Assembly (NCBI GenBank): GCA_028709785.1
Contig: JAQUTK010000008.1
Location: 1-64,000 of the forward strand
DNA from: Bacteroidales bacterium
Lineage (GTDB): Bacteria; Bacteroidota; Bacteroidia; Bacteroidales; JAQUTK01
DNA length: 64,000 nucleotides
Direction of reading: 5' to 3'
A program made the translations under genes and the position numbers. Below the pieces are notes generated by a model, which had not been told where the DNA came from, did no database searches, and saw only the letters and a list, made by a program, of their open reading frames with translations. Shown in pieces: positions 53,184-62,511 of this stretch (position 1 is its first letter; each line of letters starts with the position of its first letter).

Positions 53184-54500
53184 ATGAAAGTATTAAAGTT
53201 TGGAGGTACCTCTGTGGGCAGTGCTCAACGCATGAAAGAAGTAGCAAAGTTGATCAGCGGAGATGGTCAGAATATCATTGTTCTCTCTGCGATGTCAGGC
53301 ACAACAAACAGTTTGGTTGAGATTTCTGATTATCTGTATAAAAAGAATCCTGACGGAGCGAATGAAATCATTAACCGTCTGGAGAAGAAATACATGGACG
53401 TTATAAAAGAACTTTACACCAAAGAAGAATATAATGAAAAAGGTCTTGAGGTGGTAAAGTCACATTTCGATTATATCCGCTCTTTCACAAAAGATTTGTT
53501 TACCGTTTTTGAAGAAAAAGTTGTCCTGGCTCAGGGCGAACTGATCTCTACCGCATTGGTAAACAACTACATGAACGAACAGGGCGTTAAGTGTGTATTA
53601 CTTCCTGCGCTTGATTTTATGCGCACGGACAAAAACAGCGAACCGGATCCTGTCTATATCAAAGATAAACTGGCTGTTCAGCTCGCCAAATATCCGGATG
53701 CCGAACTCTTTATCACGCAAGGTTTTATCTGTCGCAATGCATATGGCGAAGTGGATAACCTGCAAAGAGGCGGCAGTGACTATACAGCATCATTGGTGGG
53801 TGCGGCAGTCAATGCTTCCGAGATTCAGATCTGGACAGATATTGATGGCATGCATAACAATGATCCACGTTTTGTGGAGAACACAAGTCCGGTACGTCAG
53901 CTCCATTTTGAAGAAGCTGCAGAACTGGCCTACTTCGGAGCCAAAATCCTCCATCCTACCTGTATTGTTCCGGCAAAGTTCAATAACATTCCGGTACGTC
54001 TGCTCAACACGATGGATCCTACCGCTCCGGGCACTCTGATCTGCAACGAACTTGTACATGGAAAGATCAAAGCTGTGGCTGCAAAAGACGGCATCACCTC
54101 CATCAAGATCAAATCGGGTCGTATGCTGCTTGCTCATGGTTTTATGCGGAAAGTATTCGAGATCTTTGAAAACTACCAGACTCCGGTTGACATGGTTACA
54201 ACGTCGGAAGTTGGCATTTCTCTGACTATAGACAATAAGAAGAATCTGAAGGAAATCCTTGATTCATTAAAGAAGTTTGGTACAGTGACCGTAGATGAAG
54301 AGATGTGTATCATCTGCGTCGTTGGAGACCTGGATTGGGAAAATCTTGGTTTTGAAGATGATGCACTTCATGCGTTGAAAGAAATTCCAATCCGGATGAT
54401 CTCTTATGGAGGAAGTAATTATAATATCTCCTTCCTGATCAAAGCCAGCGACAAGAAAAAGGCGCTTCAATCTTTAAGTAATTACCTGTTTAATAAGTAA
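53184..54500 (+). CDS. lysC: aspartate kinase, monofunctional
   Basis: The 438-residue product has the start KFGGTSVG, the catalytic FITQGFI, RGGSDYTAS and WTDIDGMHNNDP, and then C-terminal ACT domains (VDMVTTSEVGISLTID). There is no homoserine dehydrogenase fused. It phosphorylates aspartate to begin the lysine, methionine and threonine pathway. The ACT domains suggest feedback control, and with lysA next door lysine is the likely effector. Confidence 0.95.
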   Translation: MKVLKFGGTSVGSAQRMKEVAKLISGDGQNIIVLSAMSGTTNSLVEISDYLYKKNPDGANEIINRLEKKYMDVIKELYTKEEYNEKGLEVVKSHFDYIRSFTKDLFTVFEEKVVLAQGELISTALVNNYMNEQGVKCVLLPALDFMRTDKNSEPDPVYIKDKLAVQLAKYPDAELFITQGFICRNAYGEVDNLQRGGSDYTASLVGAAVNASEIQIWTDIDGMHNNDPRFVENTSPVRQLHFEEAAELAYFGAKILHPTCIVPAKFNNIPVRLLNTMDPTAPGTLICNELVHGKIKAVAAKDGITSIKIKSGRMLLAHGFMRKVFEIFENYQTPVDMVTTSEVGISLTIDNKKNLKEILDSLKKFGTVTVDEEMCIICVVGDLDWENLGFEDDALHALKEIPIRMISYGGSNYNISFLIKASDKKKALQSLSNYLFNK

Positions 54501-54508
54501 ATGACTTT

Positions 54509-55666
54509 ATGAAAGGAACATTTCCTATCAATAAAATAAAAGGGACGGAGACGCCCTTTTATTTTTACAATACCGGCTTGTTGAGAGAAACACTGGAAAC
54601 TGCGAAGAAAGAAGCCGGCAAATTCGGTTACTTCATTCACTATGCAATGAAGGCAAATGCCAATCCCCGGCTACTTTCTATTATACGTGAACATGGTTTT
54701 GGCGCCGACTGTGTAAGTGGTGGCGAAGTATTGGCCGCACTGAAAGCGGGATTTCCTGCTTCAAAAGTGGTGTTTGCCGGTGTGGGAAAAGCGGATTGGG
54801 AGATTAATGCCGCTCTGGATAATGATATCTTTTGCTTTAACATAGAGTCTGTTCCGGAGCTGGAAGTGATCAACGAACTGGCTGCGGCAAAAAACAAAGT
54901 TGCCTCCATCGCTATCCGGGTCAACCCCAATGTGGATGCGCATACTCATCATTATATCACAACCGGATTGCAGGAGAATAAATTTGGTATCAATCTGTGT
55001 GATCTCGATATGGTTATCGACCTTGCGATCGCTCTGCCTAACATCAAACTGGTGGGATTGCATTTTCATATCGGTTCGCAGATAACCGACATGACTCCGT
55101 TTGCCTCTCTGAGCATGCGTATCAATGAGATTCAGACCAAACTGGGAGAGCGTAAGATCCGTCTGGAACATATTAATGTCGGCGGCGGACTGGGTATTGA
55201 TTATGATCACCCAAACCGTCAGCCGATTCCGGATTTCAAGAGTTATTTTGAAACTTTCCACAAACATCTCAACTTGTATGAGGGACAGACATTCCACTGC
55301 GAACTGGGACGTTCGCTGGTGGCACAATGTGGAAGTTTGATTTCAAAGGTGCTCTATATTAAACAAGGTACGGCCAAGCAATTTGCTATACTGGATGCAG
55401 GTATGACAGATCTTATCCGCCCCGCGCTTTATCAGGCATATCATAAGATTGAGAATATCTCTTCAGATGAACCGCTTGAAAAATACGATGTAGTAGGACC
55501 TATCTGTGAATCATCTGATTGTTTTGAAAAAGAGGCTGATCTCAACAAAGCACACCGCGGAGACTATTTTGCTCTTCGTTCGGCAGGTGCTTATGGTGAA
55601 ATCATGGCCTCTCAATACAATCTGCGTAAATTACCTGGCTCATTCTTATCTGAAGATTTTATCTAA
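54509..55666 (+). CDS. lysA: diaminopimelate decarboxylase
   Basis: The 385-residue product is a fold-III PLP enzyme. The PLP Lys is in HYAMKANANP (K48), followed by GGLGIDYDH and the phosphate loop region. CESSDCFEK carries the Cys that completes the partner active site in the dimer. It converts meso-diaminopimelate to lysine. It starts 8 nt after lysC. Confidence 0.96.
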   Translation: MKGTFPINKIKGTETPFYFYNTGLLRETLETAKKEAGKFGYFIHYAMKANANPRLLSIIREHGFGADCVSGGEVLAALKAGFPASKVVFAGVGKADWEINAALDNDIFCFNIESVPELEVINELAAAKNKVASIAIRVNPNVDAHTHHYITTGLQENKFGINLCDLDMVIDLAIALPNIKLVGLHFHIGSQITDMTPFASLSMRINEIQTKLGERKIRLEHINVGGGLGIDYDHPNRQPIPDFKSYFETFHKHLNLYEGQTFHCELGRSLVAQCGSLISKVLYIKQGTAKQFAILDAGMTDLIRPALYQAYHKIENISSDEPLEKYDVVGPICESSDCFEKEADLNKAHRGDYFALRSAGAYGEIMASQYNLRKLPGSFLSEDFI

Positions 55667-55681
55667 CAAGAAACAAAACTG

Positions 55682-56839
55682 ATGGGATTTTTCTTCGATC
55701 AATATCCATTTCTAATCGGGATATGCATGGTGGCACTGCTGGCTTTGCTGGTGCAACTGTTTTGCTATCTCTATTACTATGGGTCGGTCTGGTTTCAATC
55801 GCGCAGAGCAGCGAAAAACAAGATTGTTTATACAGACGAAGAGGTTCCTGTGTCAGTCATTGTATATGCGGAATATCTGGAAGAGTTGCAACAGACTCTT
55901 CCGGCAATTCTGCAACAGCAATACTCCGATTTTGAAGTGATCGTTGTCAATGATGGAAATGGCAGTCAGGTCTATGACTATGTCTCGATCTTACAAAACG
56001 ATTATCCCAATCTCTATCATACCTATGTGCCTCTCAATGCAAAATATATCAGTCGCAAGAAGTTGGCTCTTACTATTGGCATCAAGGCGGCACGCAACGA
56101 ATGGGTCATGCTGACCAACGCGGGATGTCTTCCCTCCTCTTCGCTTTGGATCAAAAGTATGTCGCGCAACTTCTTGCCGCAGACAGATCTGGTGTTGGGA
56201 TACAGTAACTTCAAATCCAGACATTCTTTGATCAGCCGGTTTATTGCCTTTGATGGAATGATGGATGCGTTGCAGTATCTCGGAAGAGCTATTCATCACT
56301 CGGCATATAAAGGCGATGGACGAAACATGGCCTTTCGCAAGGAACTATTCTTCCGGCAGGAAGGTTTTAAAGGACACCTCGACCTGATTTCCGGAGAGGA
56401 TGATCTGTTTGTGAGCAGCATCACCACACCGAAGAATACGAGGGTAGAGTGTTCCTCTGATAGTTTGATTTCCGAAGCTTCGGTCAATCTGACTCTCTGG
56501 GCAAACTTCAAACAAAAGTATGCCGCCTCTTCCCGTTATTACAAACGTTCCGCATCAATTATCGCACTGATACGCAACAGTTCGATGTATCTCTTTTACG
56601 CCTCTTTTATCATTCTGATTGTCTCAGGTTTCACCTCCGGCTGGGTTTTCTCTGTCATTGGTTCGCTGCTGTTTCTTATCCGATACAGTATCCAACAGTT
56701 TGTCATTGAAAAGAGCAGTTCGCTGTTACAGGAACGTTCCTGCTATTTCACCATTATGCTTTTCGAGCTCCTTACTCCTTTATGCTCCATCTATTTCCGC
56801 CTTCGCCGCTCCAGCTACGACTTTACCTGGAAGATCTGA
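55682..56839 (+). CDS. membrane GT2-type glycosyltransferase with an altered DxD region
   Basis: The 385-residue product has an N-terminal helix (about 8-32), a GT-A-like domain (VPVSVIVYAEYLEELQQTL ... FEVIVVNDGN), and C-terminal helices (about 300-345 and 355-372). Where GT2 enzymes have a DxD triplet (TDADC), this protein reads LTNAGCLP. The later SGEDDLFVSS is retained. The change may abolish metal binding or mark a distinct subgroup. It lies 15 nt after lysA and probably shares its promoter. Confidence 0.82.
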   Translation: MGFFFDQYPFLIGICMVALLALLVQLFCYLYYYGSVWFQSRRAAKNKIVYTDEEVPVSVIVYAEYLEELQQTLPAILQQQYSDFEVIVVNDGNGSQVYDYVSILQNDYPNLYHTYVPLNAKYISRKKLALTIGIKAARNEWVMLTNAGCLPSSSLWIKSMSRNFLPQTDLVLGYSNFKSRHSLISRFIAFDGMMDALQYLGRAIHHSAYKGDGRNMAFRKELFFRQEGFKGHLDLISGEDDLFVSSITTPKNTRVECSSDSLISEASVNLTLWANFKQKYAASSRYYKRSASIIALIRNSSMYLFYASFIILIVSGFTSGWVFSVIGSLLFLIRYSIQQFVIEKSSSLLQERSCYFTIMLFELLTPLCSIYFRLRRSSYDFTWKI

Positions 56840-56971
56840 ACCACTTCTCCACTCTTTATTCCTGTTAAATATTCCCAATTAGATCGTTGGTTTTGTATAT
56901 TTCATTATATTTATGGCTGATTTGTATCTGCTACCTTGATCAGTCGCTGTATTATTCAATGAATATACAAT

Positions 56972-57874
56972 ATGAAAAACTATGCATCCAGTCAAACTGT
57001 CAGATTACACTCGGGAGAAACACTTCTGGATGTGAATGGCCGAAAACTTTGGTATGAAGTAGTCGGTGAAGGAGATCAGATTCCCCTCTTACTTCTTCAT
57101 GGCGGTCCCGGTGCTCCAAGTTATTACCTGAATCCTCTACGGGAGCTATCAGACGAACGTCCGGTTATTTTTTTTGATCAGTTGGGTTGTGGACGCTCAG
57201 AACCAATCACCGATACAAGTTTGTTGACTATTCCCTTTTTTGTGGATCAAATCGAAGCATTACGCAAAGCCTTAGGAATTGAATCATTTTATCTCTATGG
57301 TCAGTCATGGGGAACAATGTTGGGAATGGACTATTACCTGACCTATCCCGAACATGTGAAAGCGATTATCTTCAGCAGTGCGGCACTGAGTATTCCTTTA
57401 TGGATCAGAGAAACCAGAAAGATGCTCGATACACTGCCCGAAGAGAACAGGGAAGCGATCCGTATCAACGAGGAACGCGGCACTTTTGATGACCCGGACT
57501 ATCAGAAAGCACTTGATCTGTTTTATCAAAAATATGTATCTCGCAAACAGCCGTTGTCACAGGATCTGGTCACTACTTTTGAAAATATCAGTGCTGTTGT
57601 TTACAACTACATGTTTGGTCCCAGCGAGTTTAACAGTACCGGTATATTGGCTGACTTTGACCGCACTCCTCAATTAAAAGATATAAAGGTCCCGGTGCTA
57701 TATATCGTCGGTCAGTATGATGAAGCCTCACCCACTAACGTAAGATATTACCACAGTCTGACCCCCGGTTCGTCGTATGTGGAGATCCCCGATGCGGCGC
57801 ATGTCACCATGCACGATGCTCCCGGAGCTGACGTAAAGGCTATCCGCGATTTTCTGAAAGAAGTAAAAGAATGA
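56972..57874 (+). CDS. alpha/beta-hydrolase, proline iminopeptidase-like (S33)
   Basis: The 300-residue cytoplasmic protein has the oxyanion motif HGGPGAPS, nucleophile Ser in GQSWGTM (S112), an Asp in VGQYDEASP and the His in DAAHVTMHD. This is the proline iminopeptidase arrangement, in which N-terminal proline is released from short peptides. Other S33 hydrolases share it, so the substrate is not certain. Confidence 0.85.
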   Translation: MKNYASSQTVRLHSGETLLDVNGRKLWYEVVGEGDQIPLLLLHGGPGAPSYYLNPLRELSDERPVIFFDQLGCGRSEPITDTSLLTIPFFVDQIEALRKALGIESFYLYGQSWGTMLGMDYYLTYPEHVKAIIFSSAALSIPLWIRETRKMLDTLPEENREAIRINEERGTFDDPDYQKALDLFYQKYVSRKQPLSQDLVTTFENISAVVYNYMFGPSEFNSTGILADFDRTPQLKDIKVPVLYIVGQYDEASPTNVRYYHSLTPGSSYVEIPDAAHVTMHDAPGADVKAIRDFLKEVKE

Positions 57875-57898
57875 TATCAAACAGATTAGCACAACGAT

Positions 57899-58750
57899 AT
57901 GGAACAGAAGTTTGAAATTCGGAATGCAACCGAGAAAGAAGTGGAGCAGATACTTGTAGAATGGTCTGCCGAAGAAGGATGGAACCCGGGATTGCACGAT
58001 GGAACCTGCTATTACGCAGCTGATCCAAAAGGTTTTTTTATTGGGTTTCTGGGTGATGAACCAATCGCATGTGTCTCTGCAGTAGCCTATAACCACTCTT
58101 TTGGGTTTATGGGCTTTTTTATTGTAAAACCGGAATACAGGGGACAAGAATATGGTTTGCAGATTGGGAAGGCCGGATTTGACTACCTGGGCAACCGGAC
58201 AATCGGACTGGATGGTGTGGTAGCTCAACAGGCCAATTACATGAAATCCGGTTTTAAGATTGCATGGAACAATTATCGGATGAAGGGTAAGGCTGTCACT
58301 TCTCCTCAAATAGATCCGGAAATCATTCCCCTCTCTGACGAATTGATGGAAGAAGTAGAAATACTGGATGCTTCCTGTTTCTCTATCTCCCGCCCTTCAT
58401 TTTTTCATCGTTGGGTAAAACAACCCGATCATACCGTTTTTGTCAGTATGCGAAAAGGAAGAGTCAGTGGTTACGGGGTGATACGCAAATGCAGAGAAGG
58501 TTACAAGATTGGTCCGTTGATTGCTGATAATCAGGAACAGGCTGAAGGTTTATATCAGGCTCTTTGTTCTTCTGTTGAGGAAGGTGCCGTAATCTATCTG
58601 GATATCCCTGAACTGAATAAATCAGCTATTCATCTGGCATCAAAACAGAATATGGAAAAAGTCTTTGAAACAGCCCGAATGTATGTCGGGCATGTCCCGC
58701 TCCTTAAGATGAGCAGAATATTTGGATTGACAAGCTTTGAGATTGGGTGA
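57899..58750 (+). CDS. tandem GNAT acetyltransferase
   Basis: The product is 283 residues. The N-terminal GNAT domain (about 4-135) has the acetyl-CoA loop FFIVKPEYRGQEYGLQIG. The second (about 150-280) resembles the Acetyltransf_18 type (YGVIRKCREGYKIGPLIA). Proteins with this pair acetylate small amines or peptides; the target is not visible. It begins 24 nt after the hydrolase gene, probably in one unit. Confidence 0.85.
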   Translation: MEQKFEIRNATEKEVEQILVEWSAEEGWNPGLHDGTCYYAADPKGFFIGFLGDEPIACVSAVAYNHSFGFMGFFIVKPEYRGQEYGLQIGKAGFDYLGNRTIGLDGVVAQQANYMKSGFKIAWNNYRMKGKAVTSPQIDPEIIPLSDELMEEVEILDASCFSISRPSFFHRWVKQPDHTVFVSMRKGRVSGYGVIRKCREGYKIGPLIADNQEQAEGLYQALCSSVEEGAVIYLDIPELNKSAIHLASKQNMEKVFETARMYVGHVPLLKMSRIFGLTSFEIG

Positions 58751-58814
58751 TTCCTCTTGAAGCAATAGTCTCAACAAAGGTGTATGTACTAATGTTCCTT
58801 ATCTACTACGTCGT

Positions 58815-59786
58815 ATGAAGAAATTGATGATTGGTTGGATTGGAGGTTTTCTTTGTTGCTTGCAATGTCTCGCCCAGGAATTACCTCAGCTCACATTTAC
58901 CCCCCAATGGCTGCCTCAGGCGCAGTTTGCGGGATACTATGTGGCTCAGAAGAAAGGATTTTATAAGGCAGAAGGATTAGATGTCAGGATTGTCCACCCT
59001 TCCCCTTCTGTCAACTCTGTGGAATATCTCAGGAATGAGCAATCGGATATTACGACTCAGTTTCTTACTTCTGCTTTTGCTTTCCGTGACGCAGGAGTAG
59101 ATCTGGTAAACATCGCGCAGATTTCTCAAAACTCAGCACTGCTGTTTGTTTCCAAAAAAGAAAAAGGCATCATGGAGCTCTCTGATCTCAATGGAAAAAA
59201 AATAGGGATCTGGCGATCAGGGTTTGATGAAGTAGCCAGAGAGATCATAAAATCTAACAATTATCAGGTACAATGGGTGCCGGTACTTAATACCGTCAAT
59301 CTGTTCTTATCCGGATATCTGGATGCCATGACAGTGATGTGGTATAATGAATATGACCAGATTATCCAGTCGGGTGTCAACGAAGAGGAGTTAAACCGCA
59401 TCTTTTTTTCTGATTGCGGATTCAATATTCCGGAAGACGGACTCTATTGCCTGAACAAAACACTGATCCAGCGCGGTGACGATCTGCTGAAATTTGTCCG
59501 GGCAACCCTGAAAGGATGGGAATATGCAAAAGAAAACAAAGAGGAAACTCTGAGCATTGTTCTGGAGGAAATGAAAAAAAACCATGTGCCGACCAACAAG
59601 GCTCACCAGGCCTGGATGCTGGATAAGGTACTTCTCATGATAGATCCGGGAAGTAAAAACGTAAAAAAAGGAGAGCTCGCGGAGAGTGATTTCGTCAAAA
59701 CTCAAAACATGCTCTTTGAGGCCGGAAACATAAAAGCCCGGACAGCATTCAAGGAATTTTACAAACCAGTCATGAAAAATAAATAA
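58815..59786 (+). CDS. NMT1/ThiY-type periplasmic substrate-binding protein, first gene of the signalling module
   Basis: The 323-residue product has a signal peptide (MKKLMIGWIGGFLCCLQCLA) and an NMT1-type binding fold. FTPQWLPQAQFAGYYVAQKKG is the usual ligand-entry strand, with SALLFVSK and GLYCLNKTL following. Relatives bring thiamine-precursor pyrimidines, taurine or sulfonates to ABC importers. No permease or ATPase is next to it. The SpoIIE-type phosphatase gene follows after 10 nt, so its ligand may be read out by that sensor instead of transported. Confidence 0.85.
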   Translation: MKKLMIGWIGGFLCCLQCLAQELPQLTFTPQWLPQAQFAGYYVAQKKGFYKAEGLDVRIVHPSPSVNSVEYLRNEQSDITTQFLTSAFAFRDAGVDLVNIAQISQNSALLFVSKKEKGIMELSDLNGKKIGIWRSGFDEVAREIIKSNNYQVQWVPVLNTVNLFLSGYLDAMTVMWYNEYDQIIQSGVNEEELNRIFFSDCGFNIPEDGLYCLNKTLIQRGDDLLKFVRATLKGWEYAKENKEETLSIVLEEMKKNHVPTNKAHQAWMLDKVLLMIDPGSKNVKKGELAESDFVKTQNMLFEAGNIKARTAFKEFYKPVMKNK

Positions 59787-59796
59787 GATCAAGAGT

Positions 59797-61737
59797 ATGA
59801 AAATTCAATTCAACATGAATAAATCTCTCTCTCTGCGGATTGCGGTGTACGTCTTATCTTTTTGTATGCTTCTGTTTCTGTTGGTCTTATTGGTCTTTTT
59901 CTTCTTCTCGAGAAAACAAATAGAAGAGATGACTCTTAAGAACGCCGAAATCATCACAAGCAAAAGTGCCATGGATGTGGAACGAACAATTCTACCAATC
60001 ATCCGGGTGGCTCAAAACTATAAATGGATCCTGGAGAATAAGCAACAGAGCAGCGCCGAATTGTATGAGATGACCAGACAGGTGGTCGAAAATAATCCGG
60101 ATGTTATTGGTTCTGCCATTGCTTTTGAGCCAAACTTCTTCGAAAAGGAAGGTCTGTATTTCTCACCCTATTCTTATCGTGAAAATGATTCAATCAAGTC
60201 CATGCAATTAGGGAATGCATCGTATGACTACTTTTACATGGACTGGTATCAGATCCCTGTAGCGACCGGAAAGAGTGGCTGGAGCGAGCCCTATCACGAC
60301 ACTGGTGGAGGTAATTCACTGATGACTACCTACTCAGTACCTTTCTACAAGAATGTAAACAATGAAAAGAAAATCGCGGGAGTCATCACCTTTGATCTCT
60401 CTCTGAACAAGTTCACGGATTCGGTCTCTTCTCTGAAAATTCTGGAGACAGGATATGCAACTGTATTATCCGCAAACGGGACTTTCGTTACACACCCGAA
60501 AAAAGAGCTGATCATGAATCAGACAATCTTCAGCTATGCCTCCGAAATAAATAATCCGGAATTGCGGGAGATAGGAAGAATAATACAAAAGGAGAACAGC
60601 GGCTATGTATCCAGCACCTTAAACGGAGTGGAACGAATGCTTTATTTCAAGAAATTATCATCCAGCAACTGGTCCATCGCAGTCGTCTTCCCAAAATCAG
60701 AGATGTATTTGCCACTCCATAAAATATCCATCATTCTGATTGTGCTTGTTTGTATTGGTTTGCTATTGCTTGCGGTTATTGTATCCAAAATCATCTCCCG
60801 ACAAATCATTCCTCTCCGGCACTTTGCCGGTTCAGCGCGTGAAATCGCCAAAGGTAACTTCAGTAATCAACTGCCTTTGATTAAGAGGAACGATGAATTG
60901 AAAGACCTGCATAACTCCTTTGAATATATGCAGAGAAAGCTCACACAGTATATCGAAGATCTCAAACAAACGGCAATCGCAAAAGAAAAGATAGAAAGCG
61001 AACTGAGAATTGCCCGTGAGATACAGATGGGCATGATTCCAAAGATATTTCCTCCGTTCCCCAATCTGATCGAAATTGATCTTTATGCCACACTTCATCC
61101 GGCCAAAGAGGTGGGCGGCGATTTGTATGACTTTTTCATGCTTGACGAAAATCACATTTGCTTTGCAATCGGTGACGTATCGGGCAAAGGGGTTCCGGCA
61201 TCCCTGTTCATGGCAGTCACAAGAACACTGCTTCGTTCGGTAGCTCCCGATCAGATGACAACCCGTGGCATTGTCAATTCGCTCAACAAGTCTCTCTCCA
61301 CAAACAACGACTCAAACATGTTTGTAACCTTCTTTTTAGGTATCATCGAACTGAACACCGGAATCATGACCTATACGAATGCCGGACACAATCCTCCGGT
61401 ATTGATCCACCCGAATGGAGAAGTCAAGGCCTTCGAAATGACAAAAGATATCCCTGTGGGTGTCTTTGAAACCTTCGAATATGAAGAAAAGACTCTCCGG
61501 CTCTCAGACAACGACAAGCTGTTTCTCTATACCGATGGAGTTACTGAAGCAGAGAACAAAGAGGAAGAGTTTTATTCAGAAAAGAGACTTATCACCATGC
61601 TTTCGAAAAACTACAGTCTTACTCCAAAGGATCTGATCAGTGTCGTTTCCGGCGATGTGGCACTGCATGTAAATGAAAACGAACAATCGGATGATATCAC
61701 CATGTTATCGATCGTGTACTATGGAAGCAAAAGGTAA
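59797..61737 (+). CDS. Cache-HAMP-SpoIIE (PP2C) membrane phosphatase
   Basis: The product is 646 residues. Two membrane helices (about 14-38 and 308-330) enclose a dCache-like periplasmic domain (WSEPYHDTGGGNSLMTTYSVPF; AGVITFDLSLNKFTD). A HAMP segment (about 330-385) and a coiled coil (SELRIAREIQMGMIP) lead to the PP2C domain. Metal-binding stretches are GGDLYDFF, AIGDVSGKGVPAS, FLYTDGVTEAE and QSDDITML. The enzyme should dephosphorylate the STAS protein encoded at 62140 when the Cache domain is engaged. The next gene overlaps its end by 17 nt. Confidence 0.92.
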   Translation: MKIQFNMNKSLSLRIAVYVLSFCMLLFLLVLLVFFFFSRKQIEEMTLKNAEIITSKSAMDVERTILPIIRVAQNYKWILENKQQSSAELYEMTRQVVENNPDVIGSAIAFEPNFFEKEGLYFSPYSYRENDSIKSMQLGNASYDYFYMDWYQIPVATGKSGWSEPYHDTGGGNSLMTTYSVPFYKNVNNEKKIAGVITFDLSLNKFTDSVSSLKILETGYATVLSANGTFVTHPKKELIMNQTIFSYASEINNPELREIGRIIQKENSGYVSSTLNGVERMLYFKKLSSSNWSIAVVFPKSEMYLPLHKISIILIVLVCIGLLLLAVIVSKIISRQIIPLRHFAGSAREIAKGNFSNQLPLIKRNDELKDLHNSFEYMQRKLTQYIEDLKQTAIAKEKIESELRIAREIQMGMIPKIFPPFPNLIEIDLYATLHPAKEVGGDLYDFFMLDENHICFAIGDVSGKGVPASLFMAVTRTLLRSVAPDQMTTRGIVNSLNKSLSTNNDSNMFVTFFLGIIELNTGIMTYTNAGHNPPVLIHPNGEVKAFEMTKDIPVGVFETFEYEEKTLRLSDNDKLFLYTDGVTEAENKEEEFYSEKRLITMLSKNYSLTPKDLISVVSGDVALHVNENEQSDDITMLSIVYYGSKR

Positions 61738-62143
61738 AATTCAATTCGTACTGGACAACAAAGTCGACGAACTTTCACTTCTATCGGCAAAGGTGGAAAC
61801 AATGGCCGATTTGTGGGATTTTTCCGACTCGCAAACAATGAATCTGAATCTTGTGTTGGAAGAGGCTATATCCAACATATTGTTTTATGCTTTCGATGAT
61901 GACAGCGAACAGAAGATCTATCTCATCCTTGAATACGACGATGAAACGCTCTCTGTCGAAATTATGGATTCCGGCAAACCGTTTGACCCGACCCGCCAAG
62001 GACCACCGGATATTACTCTTCCTGCGGAAGAACGTTCGATTGGTGGACTGGGTATCTTTTTAATTAACAAGCTCATGGATCATGTAGAATATTGTAGAAA
62101 AGAGAATATGAATATGCTAACGCTTAAAAAGAGAATAAAATGA
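61721..62143 (+). CDS. RsbW-type anti-sigma factor/serine kinase
   Basis: From the ATG at 61721 the product is 140 residues, normal for the family. The GHKL ATPase boxes are VLEEAISNILFYAF (N-box), MDSGKPFDP (G1) and GGLGIFLINKLMD (G2). It would phosphorylate the STAS partner at 62140 and bind a sigma factor or another target. It overlaps the phosphatase gene by 17 nt and the STAS gene by 4 nt, so the three are tightly coupled. Confidence 0.92.
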   Translation: MEAKGKIQFVLDNKVDELSLLSAKVETMADLWDFSDSQTMNLNLVLEEAISNILFYAFDDDSEQKIYLILEYDDETLSVEIMDSGKPFDPTRQGPPDITLPAEERSIGGLGIFLINKLMDHVEYCRKENMNMLTLKKRIK

Positions 62144-62472
62144 ATATATCATTTGAGACAAAATCCAACTTCACCGTCATACATCTCACGGGAAGAATAG
62201 ATGTAACAAATTCCAATGACTTAGAGACAGAACTAATCCGGTTATTTGAAGATGACAGATATAATTTACTCATCAATTGCGCCGAATTAAACTACATCAG
62301 CAGTTCTGGTTTGCGGGTCTTCCTACTGGCTCAGAAAAAAGTCATGGCAGCACAGGGAGATCTGATCATCTGCTCTCTGCAACCGATGATCAGAGAAATC
62401 TTTGACATTTCCGGACTATCCACCATTTTCAAAATCTGTAAGTCAGAAGAAGAGGCTCTTCAGAAAATATAG
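62140..62472 (+). CDS. RsbV-type STAS anti-sigma factor antagonist
   Basis: The 110-residue single STAS domain has LTGRIDVTNSNDLE and INCAELNYISSSGLR. Aligned with SpoIIAA, the phosphorylated serine is S55. Unphosphorylated, it would capture the RsbW-type kinase and free its target. The target, a sigma factor or effector, is not encoded in the window. Confidence 0.93.
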   Translation: MNISFETKSNFTVIHLTGRIDVTNSNDLETELIRLFEDDRYNLLINCAELNYISSSGLRVFLLAQKKVMAAQGDLIICSLQPMIREIFDISGLSTIFKICKSEEEALQKI

Positions 62473-62511
62473 TAACAGTTGGACAAACCTTAAAGATTCA
62501 AAGAAATAACC

